A stretch of DNA of 64,000 nucleotides from assembly GCA_963678205.1 (NCBI GenBank), contig OY782760.1:682001-746000 (forward strand). The letters run 5' to 3'. Of this stretch, positions 1-8,639 are shown piece by piece. This stretch comes from G963556115 sp963678205. Lineage in GTDB: Bacteria > Planctomycetota > SZUA-567. The notes under the pieces are model-generated. The model had not been told where the DNA came from. It did no database searches and worked only from the letters and a program-made list of their open reading frames with translations. Position 1 is the first letter of the stretch; every line of letters begins with the position of its first letter. The position numbers and the translations under genes are program-made.

Positions 1-240
1 TTTGTCATTAGAAGATATATATTTTATACTATCACTAGAAATATGTTTGATATAAGATTCACAATTATTAATTTTATGTACTTTATCATTATCTAGATCA
101 AAGCCAATAATGGAGAATCCAACTTTAGCAAATTCAATTGCCAAAGGTAGTCCAACATAGCCCATCCCAATTATACCGATTATTGCAGCCTTATTCTCAA
201 GTTTATCAATAAGTATTTGTATGTTGCTTTGTTTAATCAT
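1..240 (-). CDS. Nucleotide-sugar dehydrogenase, N-terminal part (gene runs off the window)
   Basis: Only the first 80 codons are present, starting at the ATG (complement 238-240). The translation has a short N-terminal extension and then the Rossmann NAD-binding motif GMGYVGLPLAIEFAK, about residues 20-34. This spacing and 'GYVGLPLA' fit the WbpA/WecC branch (UDP-N-acetyl-hexosamine dehydrogenases) better than UDP-glucose dehydrogenase, whose proteins usually start directly at the Rossmann strand. The family oxidises C6 of a UDP-sugar to a uronic acid in two NAD-dependent steps in the cytoplasm. It is the last visible gene of the minus-strand operon, 3 bases after the epimerase stop, so the two enzymes probably supply a uronic-acid-type donor to the upstream glycosyltransferase. 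The catalytic Cys lies outside the window, so the substrate is uncertain. Confidence 0.85.
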   Translation of the reverse strand, partial: MIKQSNIQILIDKLENKAAIIGIIGMGYVGLPLAIEFAKVGFSIIGFDLDNDKVHKINNCESYIKHISSDSIKYISSNDK

Positions 241-243
241 ATA

Positions 244-1251
244 TTATTTTCCGTAGTACTCTTTATACCATGTAATAAAATTATAAACTCCAGTTTTAAT
301 GGGTGTGTTAGGTTTATAATTAAAATCTTTAATAAAGCTACTAGCATCAGCAATTGCTGATGGCACATCACCATCTTGCATGGGGAGTAAATTCATTTTA
401 GCTTCAATCCCTAATGCTTGTTCAATTGTTTTAATAAACTTCATAAGTTCGATTGGATCATTATTGCCTATATTGTATATTTTAAAAGGTGCTTTGCTAT
501 TGGCTGGATCAGGATTTTGGCCATTCCATGCAGGGTTTGATGTTGCAGGATTATCAGAAACTCTGATTATACCCTCAACAATATCGTCAATATAGGTAAA
601 GTCTCTCTTCATTTTACCATAATTAAATACATTAATACTTGTACCTTCTAAAATTGCTTTGGTAAATAGGAAAAGAGCCATATCAGGTCTTCCCCATGGA
701 CCATAAGCAGAAAAAAATCTAAGACCAGTAGTTGGTAGATTGTATAAGTGAGAATAGCTGTGAGCAAATAGCTCATTTGATCTTTTAGTGGCAGCATATA
801 ATGATAGAGGATGATTCACACTTTTATGAGTAGAAAATGGCATCTCTTCATTTGCTCCATATACAGAACTCGATGAAGCATAAATAAAATGATCAACATT
901 ATATTGTCTGGCGTTTTCAAGAATATTTGTAAATCCAATGATATTAGAGTCAATATAGGCATATGGATTTTCAATAGAATAACGCACACCTGCTTGAGCA
1001 GCAAGGTGTATAATCCTTGAAATATTATAAGTATCAAAAAGAGTATTAATAGCATTACGATCAGTAAGATCATATTTAAAAAATTTGAAATTGTTAAATT
1101 TTTTTAAAATCGAGAGCCTGGATTTTTTTAAGTTAACATCATAATAGTCATTAATACAATCAACACCTATTATAGAGTCACCTCGCTCTAATAATTGTTT
1201 AGCAGTGTGAAAGCCAATAAATCCGGCTACACCTGTAATTAATGATTCCAT
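244..1251 (-). CDS. UDP-glucuronate 4-epimerase-like NAD-dependent epimerase
   Basis: This is a 335-residue extended short-chain dehydrogenase. The N-terminus has the glycine-rich NAD motif GVAGFIG, followed by 'DCINDYYDVNLKKSRL', which is characteristic of the CapI/LpsL-type UDP-glucuronate 4-epimerases that make UDP-galacturonate. The catalytic YxxxK is YAATK near residue 157, preceded by the SSS segment 'YASSSSVYG'. Length matches the family (about 335). The gene sits 8 bases after the giant glycosyltransferase stop and 3 bases before a nucleotide-sugar dehydrogenase, so all three are surely cotranscribed. The pair would convert a UDP-hexose to a uronic acid and epimerise it for glycan building. 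The family is well supported; the exact sugar (plain or N-acetylated) is inferred. Confidence 0.88.
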   Translation of the reverse strand: MESLITGVAGFIGFHTAKQLLERGDSIIGVDCINDYYDVNLKKSRLSILKKFNNFKFFKYDLTDRNAINTLFDTYNISRIIHLAAQAGVRYSIENPYAYIDSNIIGFTNILENARQYNVDHFIYASSSSVYGANEEMPFSTHKSVNHPLSLYAATKRSNELFAHSYSHLYNLPTTGLRFFSAYGPWGRPDMALFLFTKAILEGTSINVFNYGKMKRDFTYIDDIVEGIIRVSDNPATSNPAWNGQNPDPANSKAPFKIYNIGNNDPIELMKFIKTIEQALGIEAKMNLLPMQDGDVPSAIADASSFIKDFNYKPNTPIKTGVYNFITWYKEYYGK

Positions 1252-1259
1252 GTATTTCC

Positions 1260-4200
1260 TTATATCTTTTTACCACAACATTTTTTAAATTTTAATCCAC
1301 TGCCACAACTGCAAGGATCATTAGGTTTGAGCTTATTATTAATTGTTTCTGTTTGGTTATTATTATTTTGCATATTAATATTATCAGAAATTTCAGTTGA
1401 TTCATCATATTCAGCAAGCATTTGTTTATAAATTCGATCCATATCATTACAGTAATCATAGGTATCGATAAATGGTGGATTATTATCCATTTTTTCTTTA
1501 ATAATTGTAGAGATATGCTGTCTATATTCTGTATCATGTGCCAGCTTGGCTGCTATAGCTGAATATTCATTTTCATTTTTTGCAATTAATTCAGTAAGTT
1601 CCATATCTTCAAGCATGCCACTACCTTGACCACCACGAATAGTATTGGTTTTCATACAGACTATTGGAATATTTGTATAGAGTGGGTCTAGCAGAGAGGT
1701 TGCACCGGAATAAGGGAAAGAATCCAAATAAATATCACAGAGGCTAACTGCTTTGCGGATATCTTCACGGGCAGGAAGAGCTTTTGATATAATTAGTCTA
1801 GAGGGCTCAACTCCAAGGTCAGTAAACTGCGTGTAAATAGATTCCTTGAATTCATTTACGGGATATTTATCAGTCCATGCTGGCCCAAATGGAAAAAGAA
1901 GCAGGCATGAATTTGGAATTTGTTTTAATAATTTAGCCCAGAATTCTCGAAGTTCCCAAGTAAGTTTATAAAAGTTTGCACCTGCAATAAATGCAATAGA
2001 ATTATCAGGAATTCCTAAGTTATTTCTGGTTAACTTCAGTGTAGCTGGTTTTACAATAGTATTGCCTTCAAAGCAAATTCCTGAATGTTTGGTAAAAATT
2101 AATTTTTCAGTAAAATCATTCTGATTAAGAGCGAAATTCTTACCTGTAATAAAATAATCAATATTTTTAATACCTGTAGTACAAGGATTGCAGAAATGTA
2201 CAGCTTGAACTCTTGCAAGTCTATGTGAAGTAATTAGAGCGTTATGATTTGCCAGAGCTGTAATATTTGTTCCAATTAATAAAATATCCAGATCTGCTTC
2301 TCTTATTTTTGCAACTGATTGAGCAATCTCTGAAGGTGATATCTCAATAATATGGTTATAATGATCTCTATACTGCTGTTCCTGACTTGAGTTTGAAATT
2401 CGTAAAACAAAGGCAAATATTTCATATTCATCTTTATCAAGATGAGTAAAGGTTGGAAGTGTTGCGTAAGTTTCCGTATGTTCTCCAAAAGCTTGAAGTA
2501 AAATACCCAATCTTATTTTGCGTTTATTATTGCGTTTTTTAAAATTAAAATCAATAGTAGCATTATTGAGAATAAGTAATTTTCGCATTAAATCAGCGAA
2601 TAATTTCATGACTTCGTGTAGTCCTCCCTGTGCACAATATATAGGGATTTTCCTAAGTGTGTTGAATGCATTTAATATTAGATTTGAAGCATTACCTGAA
2701 TTTTTATCGCACTCCGTTTTTAACATTTGTAGATATGTTACCATATGCTCTAGAGTAATTTCTGCAAAATTATTATAAGCCGGTAATTCTTTGAATGAAA
2801 ATATATATTGGGTGAGAAGATTTTTAATTATCTCAGGCTGCTTATAGATATCTATTGTTAATGGTAGCTCTTCAGCAGGGGTGAGTACAACCGACAAAAG
2901 AAGAGCTTTTAAGTACTCTCCATCAGAAGATGACTGTGAGTTTAATGATTTAATACATTCTTGCTTAAGAACAGTCTCTTCATCAGTAAGATTTTTATGA
3001 GGTGACAAGTTATTTACTAGCCAATTAATTATTTCATTTGAAAATTTACTAGCGACTTTTGTCAATTCGCTTTCCAGCGTAGTCTGTATTTTAGTAATAT
3101 ATCTTTTACGCAGAGCATCATTACTTGTGATATTATATAAGTTATTATTATTGGTAGTATTTTGCGATTTATTCAACACTTCCTTGTAATAAGAAAGCAT
3201 CTTATTACTAATAATTTTTTCAGTAAGGGTATTTTCAATAATTTCACGACATTTTAGACGTATTTCCTTATTTCCTTTTGCGGTATTAATACCCCATAGT
3301 ATTCCTTGTTGCAATTGTTTTAAATCAAATGGCTTGGCAAGGTAGCCAGTTTTTCCCGAAGTTATTAGATCTGGAAGACCGCCTATATCAAATCCTACAA
3401 CCGGAGTACCACAGGCAAGTGCTTCGCACATAATGTTAGGGTAATTATCAGCAATTGATGGTAGTACTAAAAAATCTGCGCTTGAATATACATAAGCCAT
3501 TTCTTTAGCAGAAGCAATTGTACCTAGTTGCTGTATAGAAAAAGGATAGGTTTCATTTGGTAGTTGTCCTGCGCCAAAGACTACTAATACAAAATTATCA
3601 GGATTAATAAGGTTTTCGTTACAGAGTGAAACAAGGCTGTTAATAATTGCTATAAGATTTTTAACGGGATTTAAAATGTGATCTGCACCAAAAAGAATAA
3701 TGCATTTATTTTTTGAAATATCATATTTAGTGCGTGCTTCATTCATATTAATAGGTTTAAATGTATTAATATCAAAAGCATATGGAATGATATTACAGGG
3801 AAAACTTTTCATTAAGAGGCTTTGCTTAGCACAGTCACCAAGCCATTTTGAAGGGGTAACAATATTAATATCAAGCTGTGAATAAGCTGTGTTTTTGATT
3901 TGTATAGATTCTTGGGTAAGAGAGCAAGAAGTATCTTCTCCAAGCTGAGGACAGCTTTGGCAGCCGCTTATATAATTTTTACAATCAAGTGCATAATGGC
4001 AGCCACCAGTGAACTGATACATATCATGAAGGGTCCATATAATTTTTTTGTTTTGTAGTGCTTTGGGTGCATGCTGATAATCAAAAAAACCATCAACCCA
4101 GTTTAAGTGTATAATATCCGCTTGGGCGAAAAAGGGCTCAAGCTCTGTATAATTAATAATTGATTCTGTTGATGTAAACATTGATGGTATTTGGCGTTTT

Positions 4201-6356
4201 GGGTAATCTGCAAGCCTTTTTTGAATAAGATTAAATGCATAGAATAACTGTGCACTTGGTTGTTTAGAGTCAAGATTTGGTATTGGTATTTCTAGTTTTG
4301 CAACTCTCTCAGAGGTTGTGGCTTTGTCTAAGACTACCATAACTGCATCAGCACCAGCCTTGAGTAGAGCTTCATGCATTCTTCTGGCGGCCCCACCAGC
4401 TCCACCTGAATCCTTACTTGAAAGGGTGAGAACTTTTATACCACCATTATTCAAAAATATTGTGGAATTAGATTTAGATTCATTTGCAGTGTTATTATTA
4501 TTAGTATGTTCTGCGCCAAGACCAGGTTTAATTGCTTCTACAAAGAGTGAATCTGCTTTAACAATTTTCCCATTTTTAATATCTAGATTATAGCGCGAAA
4601 AATCTTCAAAACTACTTTCATAGGCACTTACAATTCCAATATGTTCAAATCCTGCATTATTTAATAAACGAGCTACTGAGAAGCGATCATACATCCATTG
4701 ATGTATTTCCCCTCCCATTCGAAAAGCTCCAATCTTCATATAATCTTCTGGTGTGCATGCAGTGGTGCTTTCTTGGATGCTTTGTGTATTCATTTTTGAA
4801 TTTAAGCATGAATTTCTAATACTATCTGCATAGAGACCAATGCGGTCACGGATAAAGTCCATATTTTTAAGTTTATCATTGCCAAGATATTTTTGCATAT
4901 CGCCGCCACTCTGGTTTCTGACAGTCTGATCAAAAAGTTCGAGCATCATCCAATCATAATCATCTTCCGCAGAAATATCTCCATTAACAGCTTTGTCAAG
5001 TTTTTCTAAATACAATTTTGCTATTTGCTCTAGATCTGGCACAGCAATTCGTATCAAGCCTCCAGGTTTTAATACTCTAAAACATTCAGCAATAAAGTTT
5101 TTGGCTTTATCTTTTGAGAAGTGCTCAAGTACATGCGAATGGTAGATAACGTCAAAACTTTCATTATTACAAGGAATGCCTTGTAATAAATTGTGAGCAA
5201 TAACTCCTGTTCCAGTTGAAGTGAAATCTATATTCGTCCATTCTGGATGAAAATTGTTGCCACAACCAAGGTTGAGTAATTTTAATTCAGTTGTAGAGTC
5301 AGTTAATGTGGAAAAAATTTGTTTACGTGTCTGCAATTCAGATACTGGATTACTGTTATTTCTTTTATTGGTTGATTCTTGTGTATTATTAGATTCAACA
5401 ATATTTTTAAATCTATCAACAAAGAAGACTCTTTTATATACGAAATCATCTGCTTGCTGAAGACATTTAACTTCTTTTGGATGAGAAAGCGGGAAATTTA
5501 ATTTTTCAATATCAATCAAGGAAAATTCTACAGGCTGCTTTATGTGAGTTGAATCTTCACCATAGCCAATATGTTTGGCAAGATTTACAGAGGGAGTACA
5601 GGTTAGGCCTCCAAAATACAGATTGGCTATAGTCCAGATATATGCCCAGCTGTCAACGCTATTTGTATGCGTCCGTATAAGATTGTGTGCCCACATATAA
5701 TTTGCTTCTTTATTATGAGTGAATTGTGGGATTTTATTGTTTTTTATATCATCTACAAGCTGTGGGATACATTTTTCTACTTCTTTATATTTTTTCCAAG
5801 CGCTTTTCCAACTAGCCCACCCCCAACAGTGAGGGATTTGTGAAAAATAGTAAGAATTATTATTATATTTATTACCATTTTGGAAATTATTCGCGCTGAT
5901 GCACATAATATTTTGATTGTCTTGATACTTATATAATAATTCTTGAGCATAACGGAAGAAATCATCAGATACAATCACATCATCTTCAATAATTATGCCT
6001 GTTTCTTCAAATGTAAAAAGCCAATCTATTGCTGAAGAATTGCTTTTTCTGCATCCAAGGTTTTCATCACGTAGTAAAGTTTTAACTTCGCAATCCCAAT
6101 CAATGTTATTTAGTACATAGTCTCTTGTTATCCTGACCTTTTCGGCTTCGTTGGGTTTATCACTCCTTGGACCATCTCCAGAAATATATAGTTTTCTAGG
6201 CTTTGCTTTACGAATTTGTTCAAAAGATTTCTTTGTCTCATCTAGTCTTTTGAAAGTTAAGAGAAGCACAGGTATATCAAGTTCAAAATGTTCTAAGCTT
6301 GAGTTATCTGAGCTTGATTGAAATCCTTCAGGAGTAAGGTTGGATGAAGCAGACAT
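1260..6356 (-). CDS. Giant multidomain glycosyltransferase: GT-A + methyltransferase + GT4 + O-GlcNAc-transferase-like + SEC-C
   Basis: This single 1698-residue reading frame has a good ribosome site (GAGGA 9 bases before the ATG). Domains in order: (1) about 25-290, a GNT-I-like GT-A fold starting 'PVLLLTFKRLDET', with a metal-binding 'IIEDDVIVS' near 120; (2) about 355-620, a class I SAM methyltransferase with 'LLNLGCGN', 'VLEHF' and 'VLKPGGLIRIAVPDLE'; (3) about 640-1080, a GT4 glycosyltransferase with 'GGAGGAARRMHEALLKAG' and the donor-binding 'EALACGTPVVGFDIGGLPDL'; (4) about 1283-1640, a GT41/SPINDLY-like catalytic region with 'PFGPAW', 'DIYLDSFPYSGATS' and 'GGQGSGML'; (5) about 1676-1697, a SEC-C zinc motif 'DPCSCGSGLKFKKCC'. 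No membrane segment is evident, so it should be cytoplasmic. It is followed within 8 bases by sugar-nucleotide enzymes. GT41-type proteins often modify protein Ser/Thr, so a surface protein such as flagellin is a possible acceptor; this is inference. Confidence 0.9.
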   Translation of the reverse strand: MSASSNLTPEGFQSSSDNSSLEHFELDIPVLLLTFKRLDETKKSFEQIRKAKPRKLYISGDGPRSDKPNEAEKVRITRDYVLNNIDWDCEVKTLLRDENLGCRKSNSSAIDWLFTFEETGIIIEDDVIVSDDFFRYAQELLYKYQDNQNIMCISANNFQNGNKYNNNSYYFSQIPHCWGWASWKSAWKKYKEVEKCIPQLVDDIKNNKIPQFTHNKEANYMWAHNLIRTHTNSVDSWAYIWTIANLYFGGLTCTPSVNLAKHIGYGEDSTHIKQPVEFSLIDIEKLNFPLSHPKEVKCLQQADDFVYKRVFFVDRFKNIVESNNTQESTNKRNNSNPVSELQTRKQIFSTLTDSTTELKLLNLGCGNNFHPEWTNIDFTSTGTGVIAHNLLQGIPCNNESFDVIYHSHVLEHFSKDKAKNFIAECFRVLKPGGLIRIAVPDLEQIAKLYLEKLDKAVNGDISAEDDYDWMMLELFDQTVRNQSGGDMQKYLGNDKLKNMDFIRDRIGLYADSIRNSCLNSKMNTQSIQESTTACTPEDYMKIGAFRMGGEIHQWMYDRFSVARLLNNAGFEHIGIVSAYESSFEDFSRYNLDIKNGKIVKADSLFVEAIKPGLGAEHTNNNNTANESKSNSTIFLNNGGIKVLTLSSKDSGGAGGAARRMHEALLKAGADAVMVVLDKATTSERVAKLEIPIPNLDSKQPSAQLFYAFNLIQKRLADYPKRQIPSMFTSTESIINYTELEPFFAQADIIHLNWVDGFFDYQHAPKALQNKKIIWTLHDMYQFTGGCHYALDCKNYISGCQSCPQLGEDTSCSLTQESIQIKNTAYSQLDINIVTPSKWLGDCAKQSLLMKSFPCNIIPYAFDINTFKPINMNEARTKYDISKNKCIILFGADHILNPVKNLIAIINSLVSLCNENLINPDNFVLVVFGAGQLPNETYPFSIQQLGTIASAKEMAYVYSSADFLVLPSIADNYPNIMCEALACGTPVVGFDIGGLPDLITSGKTGYLAKPFDLKQLQQGILWGINTAKGNKEIRLKCREIIENTLTEKIISNKMLSYYKEVLNKSQNTTNNNNLYNITSNDALRKRYITKIQTTLESELTKVASKFSNEIINWLVNNLSPHKNLTDEETVLKQECIKSLNSQSSSDGEYLKALLLSVVLTPAEELPLTIDIYKQPEIIKNLLTQYIFSFKELPAYNNFAEITLEHMVTYLQMLKTECDKNSGNASNLILNAFNTLRKIPIYCAQGGLHEVMKLFADLMRKLLILNNATIDFNFKKRNNKRKIRLGILLQAFGEHTETYATLPTFTHLDKDEYEIFAFVLRISNSSQEQQYRDHYNHIIEISPSEIAQSVAKIREADLDILLIGTNITALANHNALITSHRLARVQAVHFCNPCTTGIKNIDYFITGKNFALNQNDFTEKLIFTKHSGICFEGNTIVKPATLKLTRNNLGIPDNSIAFIAGANFYKLTWELREFWAKLLKQIPNSCLLLFPFGPAWTDKYPVNEFKESIYTQFTDLGVEPSRLIISKALPAREDIRKAVSLCDIYLDSFPYSGATSLLDPLYTNIPIVCMKTNTIRGGQGSGMLEDMELTELIAKNENEYSAIAAKLAHDTEYRQHISTIIKEKMDNNPPFIDTYDYCNDMDRIYKQMLAEYDESTEISDNINMQNNNNQTETINNKLKPNDPCSCGSGLKFKKCCGKKI

Positions 6357-6381
6357 ATAATATTCCTCAATAATAAATAGG

Positions 6382-7344
6382 TTATTTCTTGTTACTATCT
6401 GTTGCCATCATAATTATCAGGATAAGAAGAAGGATAACAGTAGTAGCTTGAATAGTGCTTCCTGTAACGTTCAATATTACCTCTGAAATTAAAATTGTAA
6501 TAATACCACCTAGGAAGCTGCCGAGTACATCGAATTTACCTCCAGAGAATTTATTGCCTCCTATAATTGCACCAAGTATGGCCAATGGTAACCAAGACAA
6601 TACAGGGAAATTTAGCATTACAATAGAGTCCGGAGGCGTACTTGCGAGTATAATCCCAGCAACACCTGCAATAAGACCGCTGATGGTGTATGCTTTAATT
6701 ATACTAAGATCAGTATCAATACCTGCTTCGATAGCACTGTCCACTGAAGAACCAGTTGCTCTAAGGTTTTTTCCGCATTTACTTATAGAGAATAGTAATG
6801 TAATAATTCCAATTATTCCCGCAAGAATGTATAAAGTATTACTGTTTATTTCATACATATTATTCATCGATAAAAATTCATTAATTTGTTGAGAGCCATT
6901 ACTGAATAGCAAGTACAATAAATATAAAATAATGCATGGGATAGCAAAACTTCCGAAATATGAAGGGATATATTTGCGGGTAATAATTTTACCAGTAATA
7001 AAACCTGTCAAACCAGAGCCAATAATACCGGCGGTCAGCGCAGTATATAAAATAGTTGTTCCTGAAGTAGTATCACCGAATTCTGCATAAACAAGTTTTG
7101 CAATTACAAAACTTATGGCACAGTTGATTGGAAGTCCTAAATCTATAACCTTTCCAGCCATTACTGTTGCAGATGCAATTGAAAGAAGTCCTATTGCAAT
7201 TGCAGTCATAATAAACCCACTTTTATCAGTGGTAATATATGAATATGCTGCAAAAATAATTAGTAATAAAACAACCTTGTGAGTAATATACCATCCTAAA
7301 GAATTAGAGGATGGAGAAGGCTTCGAGTTTTCCGCTTGTGACAT
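6382..7344 (-). CDS. RbsC-like ABC transporter permease (BPD_transp_2 family)
   Basis: Hydrophobic protein of about 320 residues with 8-10 membrane segments and the family C-terminal pattern 'AIIGGNKFSGGKFDVLGSFLGG', which corresponds to the GGxxxxGG region of ribose/nucleoside-type permeases. I place the start at the ATG at complement 7342-7344 because GAGGAG lies about 11 bases upstream. An in-frame ATG at 7419 would add a poorly conserved leader deep inside the preceding ATPase gene. Even so the genes overlap by 41 bases, which indicates translational coupling. The 'DLSxGS' signature usual near the N-terminus is changed ('DLGLPINCAISF'). No periplasmic binding protein is encoded in the operon, so either import needs a distant partner or the complex does something else. 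Confidence 0.8.
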   Translation of the reverse strand: MSQAENSKPSPSSNSLGWYITHKVVLLLIIFAAYSYITTDKSGFIMTAIAIGLLSIASATVMAGKVIDLGLPINCAISFVIAKLVYAEFGDTTSGTTILYTALTAGIIGSGLTGFITGKIITRKYIPSYFGSFAIPCIILYLLYLLFSNGSQQINEFLSMNNMYEINSNTLYILAGIIGIITLLFSISKCGKNLRATGSSVDSAIEAGIDTDLSIIKAYTISGLIAGVAGIILASTPPDSIVMLNFPVLSWLPLAILGAIIGGNKFSGGKFDVLGSFLGGIITILISEVILNVTGSTIQATTVILLLILIIMMATDSNKK

Positions 7345-8602
7345 ATTTATAAATCTCCTCATCTGTCCAGTTTTCATTTGATCGTGTTGCAGATAATTCG
7401 CCATTATGGATGATAGCAATTGTATCGCTAAGACCTTTTAACTCTTCTATTGAAGAAGTGTATAAAATAATAGCTTTGTTCTGCATTTTAATTTCATTAA
7501 TTAAGCTATAAAAATTTTTTCTATCCTTGGCTGGTAAGCCATAAGCTGGATCAATTAGAAGTAATATATTTCCATGTAGGGCTCTTAATTTTAAATTTCT
7601 AGAGTCATAATCCAAATCATAATTTGTTTTACCGTTAAAAACAGAAATACCAGCTTTATTTCTTTTTACAGGTGATATTTTTTTGGCTCTAAGGTTTGTG
7701 TTATTTGCTGATAGTACTCCGCTGGAAGTACTCAAGCGTCCAGTAAGAATAGAGATTAACTCTTCTATGCCAGAACCTTTTAAGCCAAATATACCACATA
7801 CCTCTTTTTCACGAATGTTTATAGAGGCATCGCGTAATATAGTCCCTTTGAGAGCCAGTGATTCCATAATAATTTTATTATTGCGTGATGCATTATAATC
7901 TGAAAAAACGCTACCCTCGTTACTTGTATATATTGATTTTATTAACTTATCTGCATTATCTGATGATTCGAGTAAGCGACCATTCATAATTGCAATGTAT
8001 CTGTCAATAAATTGTAGTTCTTCAACAATTGCAGGGATAAAAATCACAGTAGAACCATTATTTTTTAATTCACGGATAATACTGAAGTAAATACTTCGCT
8101 CTTCTTTTGAGAAAGGGCTGTCAACTTTATTGAATAAGTATAGTTTTGAATTACTCAGTATTGCTCTAGCAAGTAAAAGCATATGCGATTCTGATGCAGT
8201 TAGCGATTTGCATAAAGTATTCAAAGTCAATGTCTTTAAGCCAACTTTCTCTAGTGCAGTTGTTATATCTGCTTTTTGAGGTGTCTTAGGCAATCCAAGA
8301 GTTAAGTTTTCATTTACTGTAAGATCTGTAGCAAGTGTAGCATTTTCTGTAATCATAATAACGCCTGATTTGAGTGCAGCCCCAACATTTTTAGGTGAAA
8401 ATGGTTTGTCATTTAGTGAAACACTTCCACTGCTTGCATTGTCTAGACCTGCTAAAATCTCTAAGAGCTTTTCTTTTCCATCTCCATTGAATCCTAATAA
8501 TGCAGTAATGCTTCCTTGTTGAATATTTAAATTTAGATTGTAAAGAATGCTAGTATTTTCTAGGTCTTTACTCAGTTGACTAATTGCTAAAATGTTGCTC
8601 AT
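7304..8602 (-). CDS. ABC ATPase of the RbsA type with degraded catalytic motifs in both domains
   Basis: 432 residues (active RbsA-type proteins are about 500) with two ABC domains. AAGGA lies 7 bases before the ATG. Domain 1: Walker A reads GFNGDGKEK, with Glu where Ser/Thr should be. The signature position reads 'SLTASESHMLLLARA' instead of LSGGQ-like. Walker B reads 'LYLFNKVDS' instead of LxLDEPT, and the switch His is absent ('FIPAIVEEL'). Domain 2: 'GLKGSGIEEL' stands for Walker A, the signature region is deleted, and Walker B is 'LLLIDPAYGL' without the catalytic Glu. The overall fold is still recognisable ('LTVNENLTLG', 'TSSIEELKGLSDTIAII'). The reading frame is intact and tightly placed in the operon, so it is unlikely to be a pseudogene. 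It may be a non-hydrolysing regulatory or structural partner of the permease. Confidence 0.8.
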   Translation of the reverse strand: MSNILAISQLSKDLENTSILYNLNLNIQQGSITALLGFNGDGKEKLLEILAGLDNASSGSVSLNDKPFSPKNVGAALKSGVIMITENATLATDLTVNENLTLGLPKTPQKADITTALEKVGLKTLTLNTLCKSLTASESHMLLLARAILSNSKLYLFNKVDSPFSKEERSIYFSIIRELKNNGSTVIFIPAIVEELQFIDRYIAIMNGRLLESSDNADKLIKSIYTSNEGSVFSDYNASRNNKIIMESLALKGTILRDASINIREKEVCGIFGLKGSGIEELISILTGRLSTSSGVLSANNTNLRAKKISPVKRNKAGISVFNGKTNYDLDYDSRNLKLRALHGNILLLIDPAYGLPAKDRKNFYSLINEIKMQNKAIILYTSSIEELKGLSDTIAIIHNGELSATRSNENWTDEEIYKYVTSGKLEAFSIL

Positions 8603-8639
8603 ATTAATCCTTATTATTTTTTCGTAATATTGTTATTTA

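Noticed and set aside
7345..7419. Upstream ATG extension of the RbsC-like permease
   Set aside because: The internal ATG at 7344 has GAGGAG at proper distance, and the extension only overlaps the ATPase gene further.
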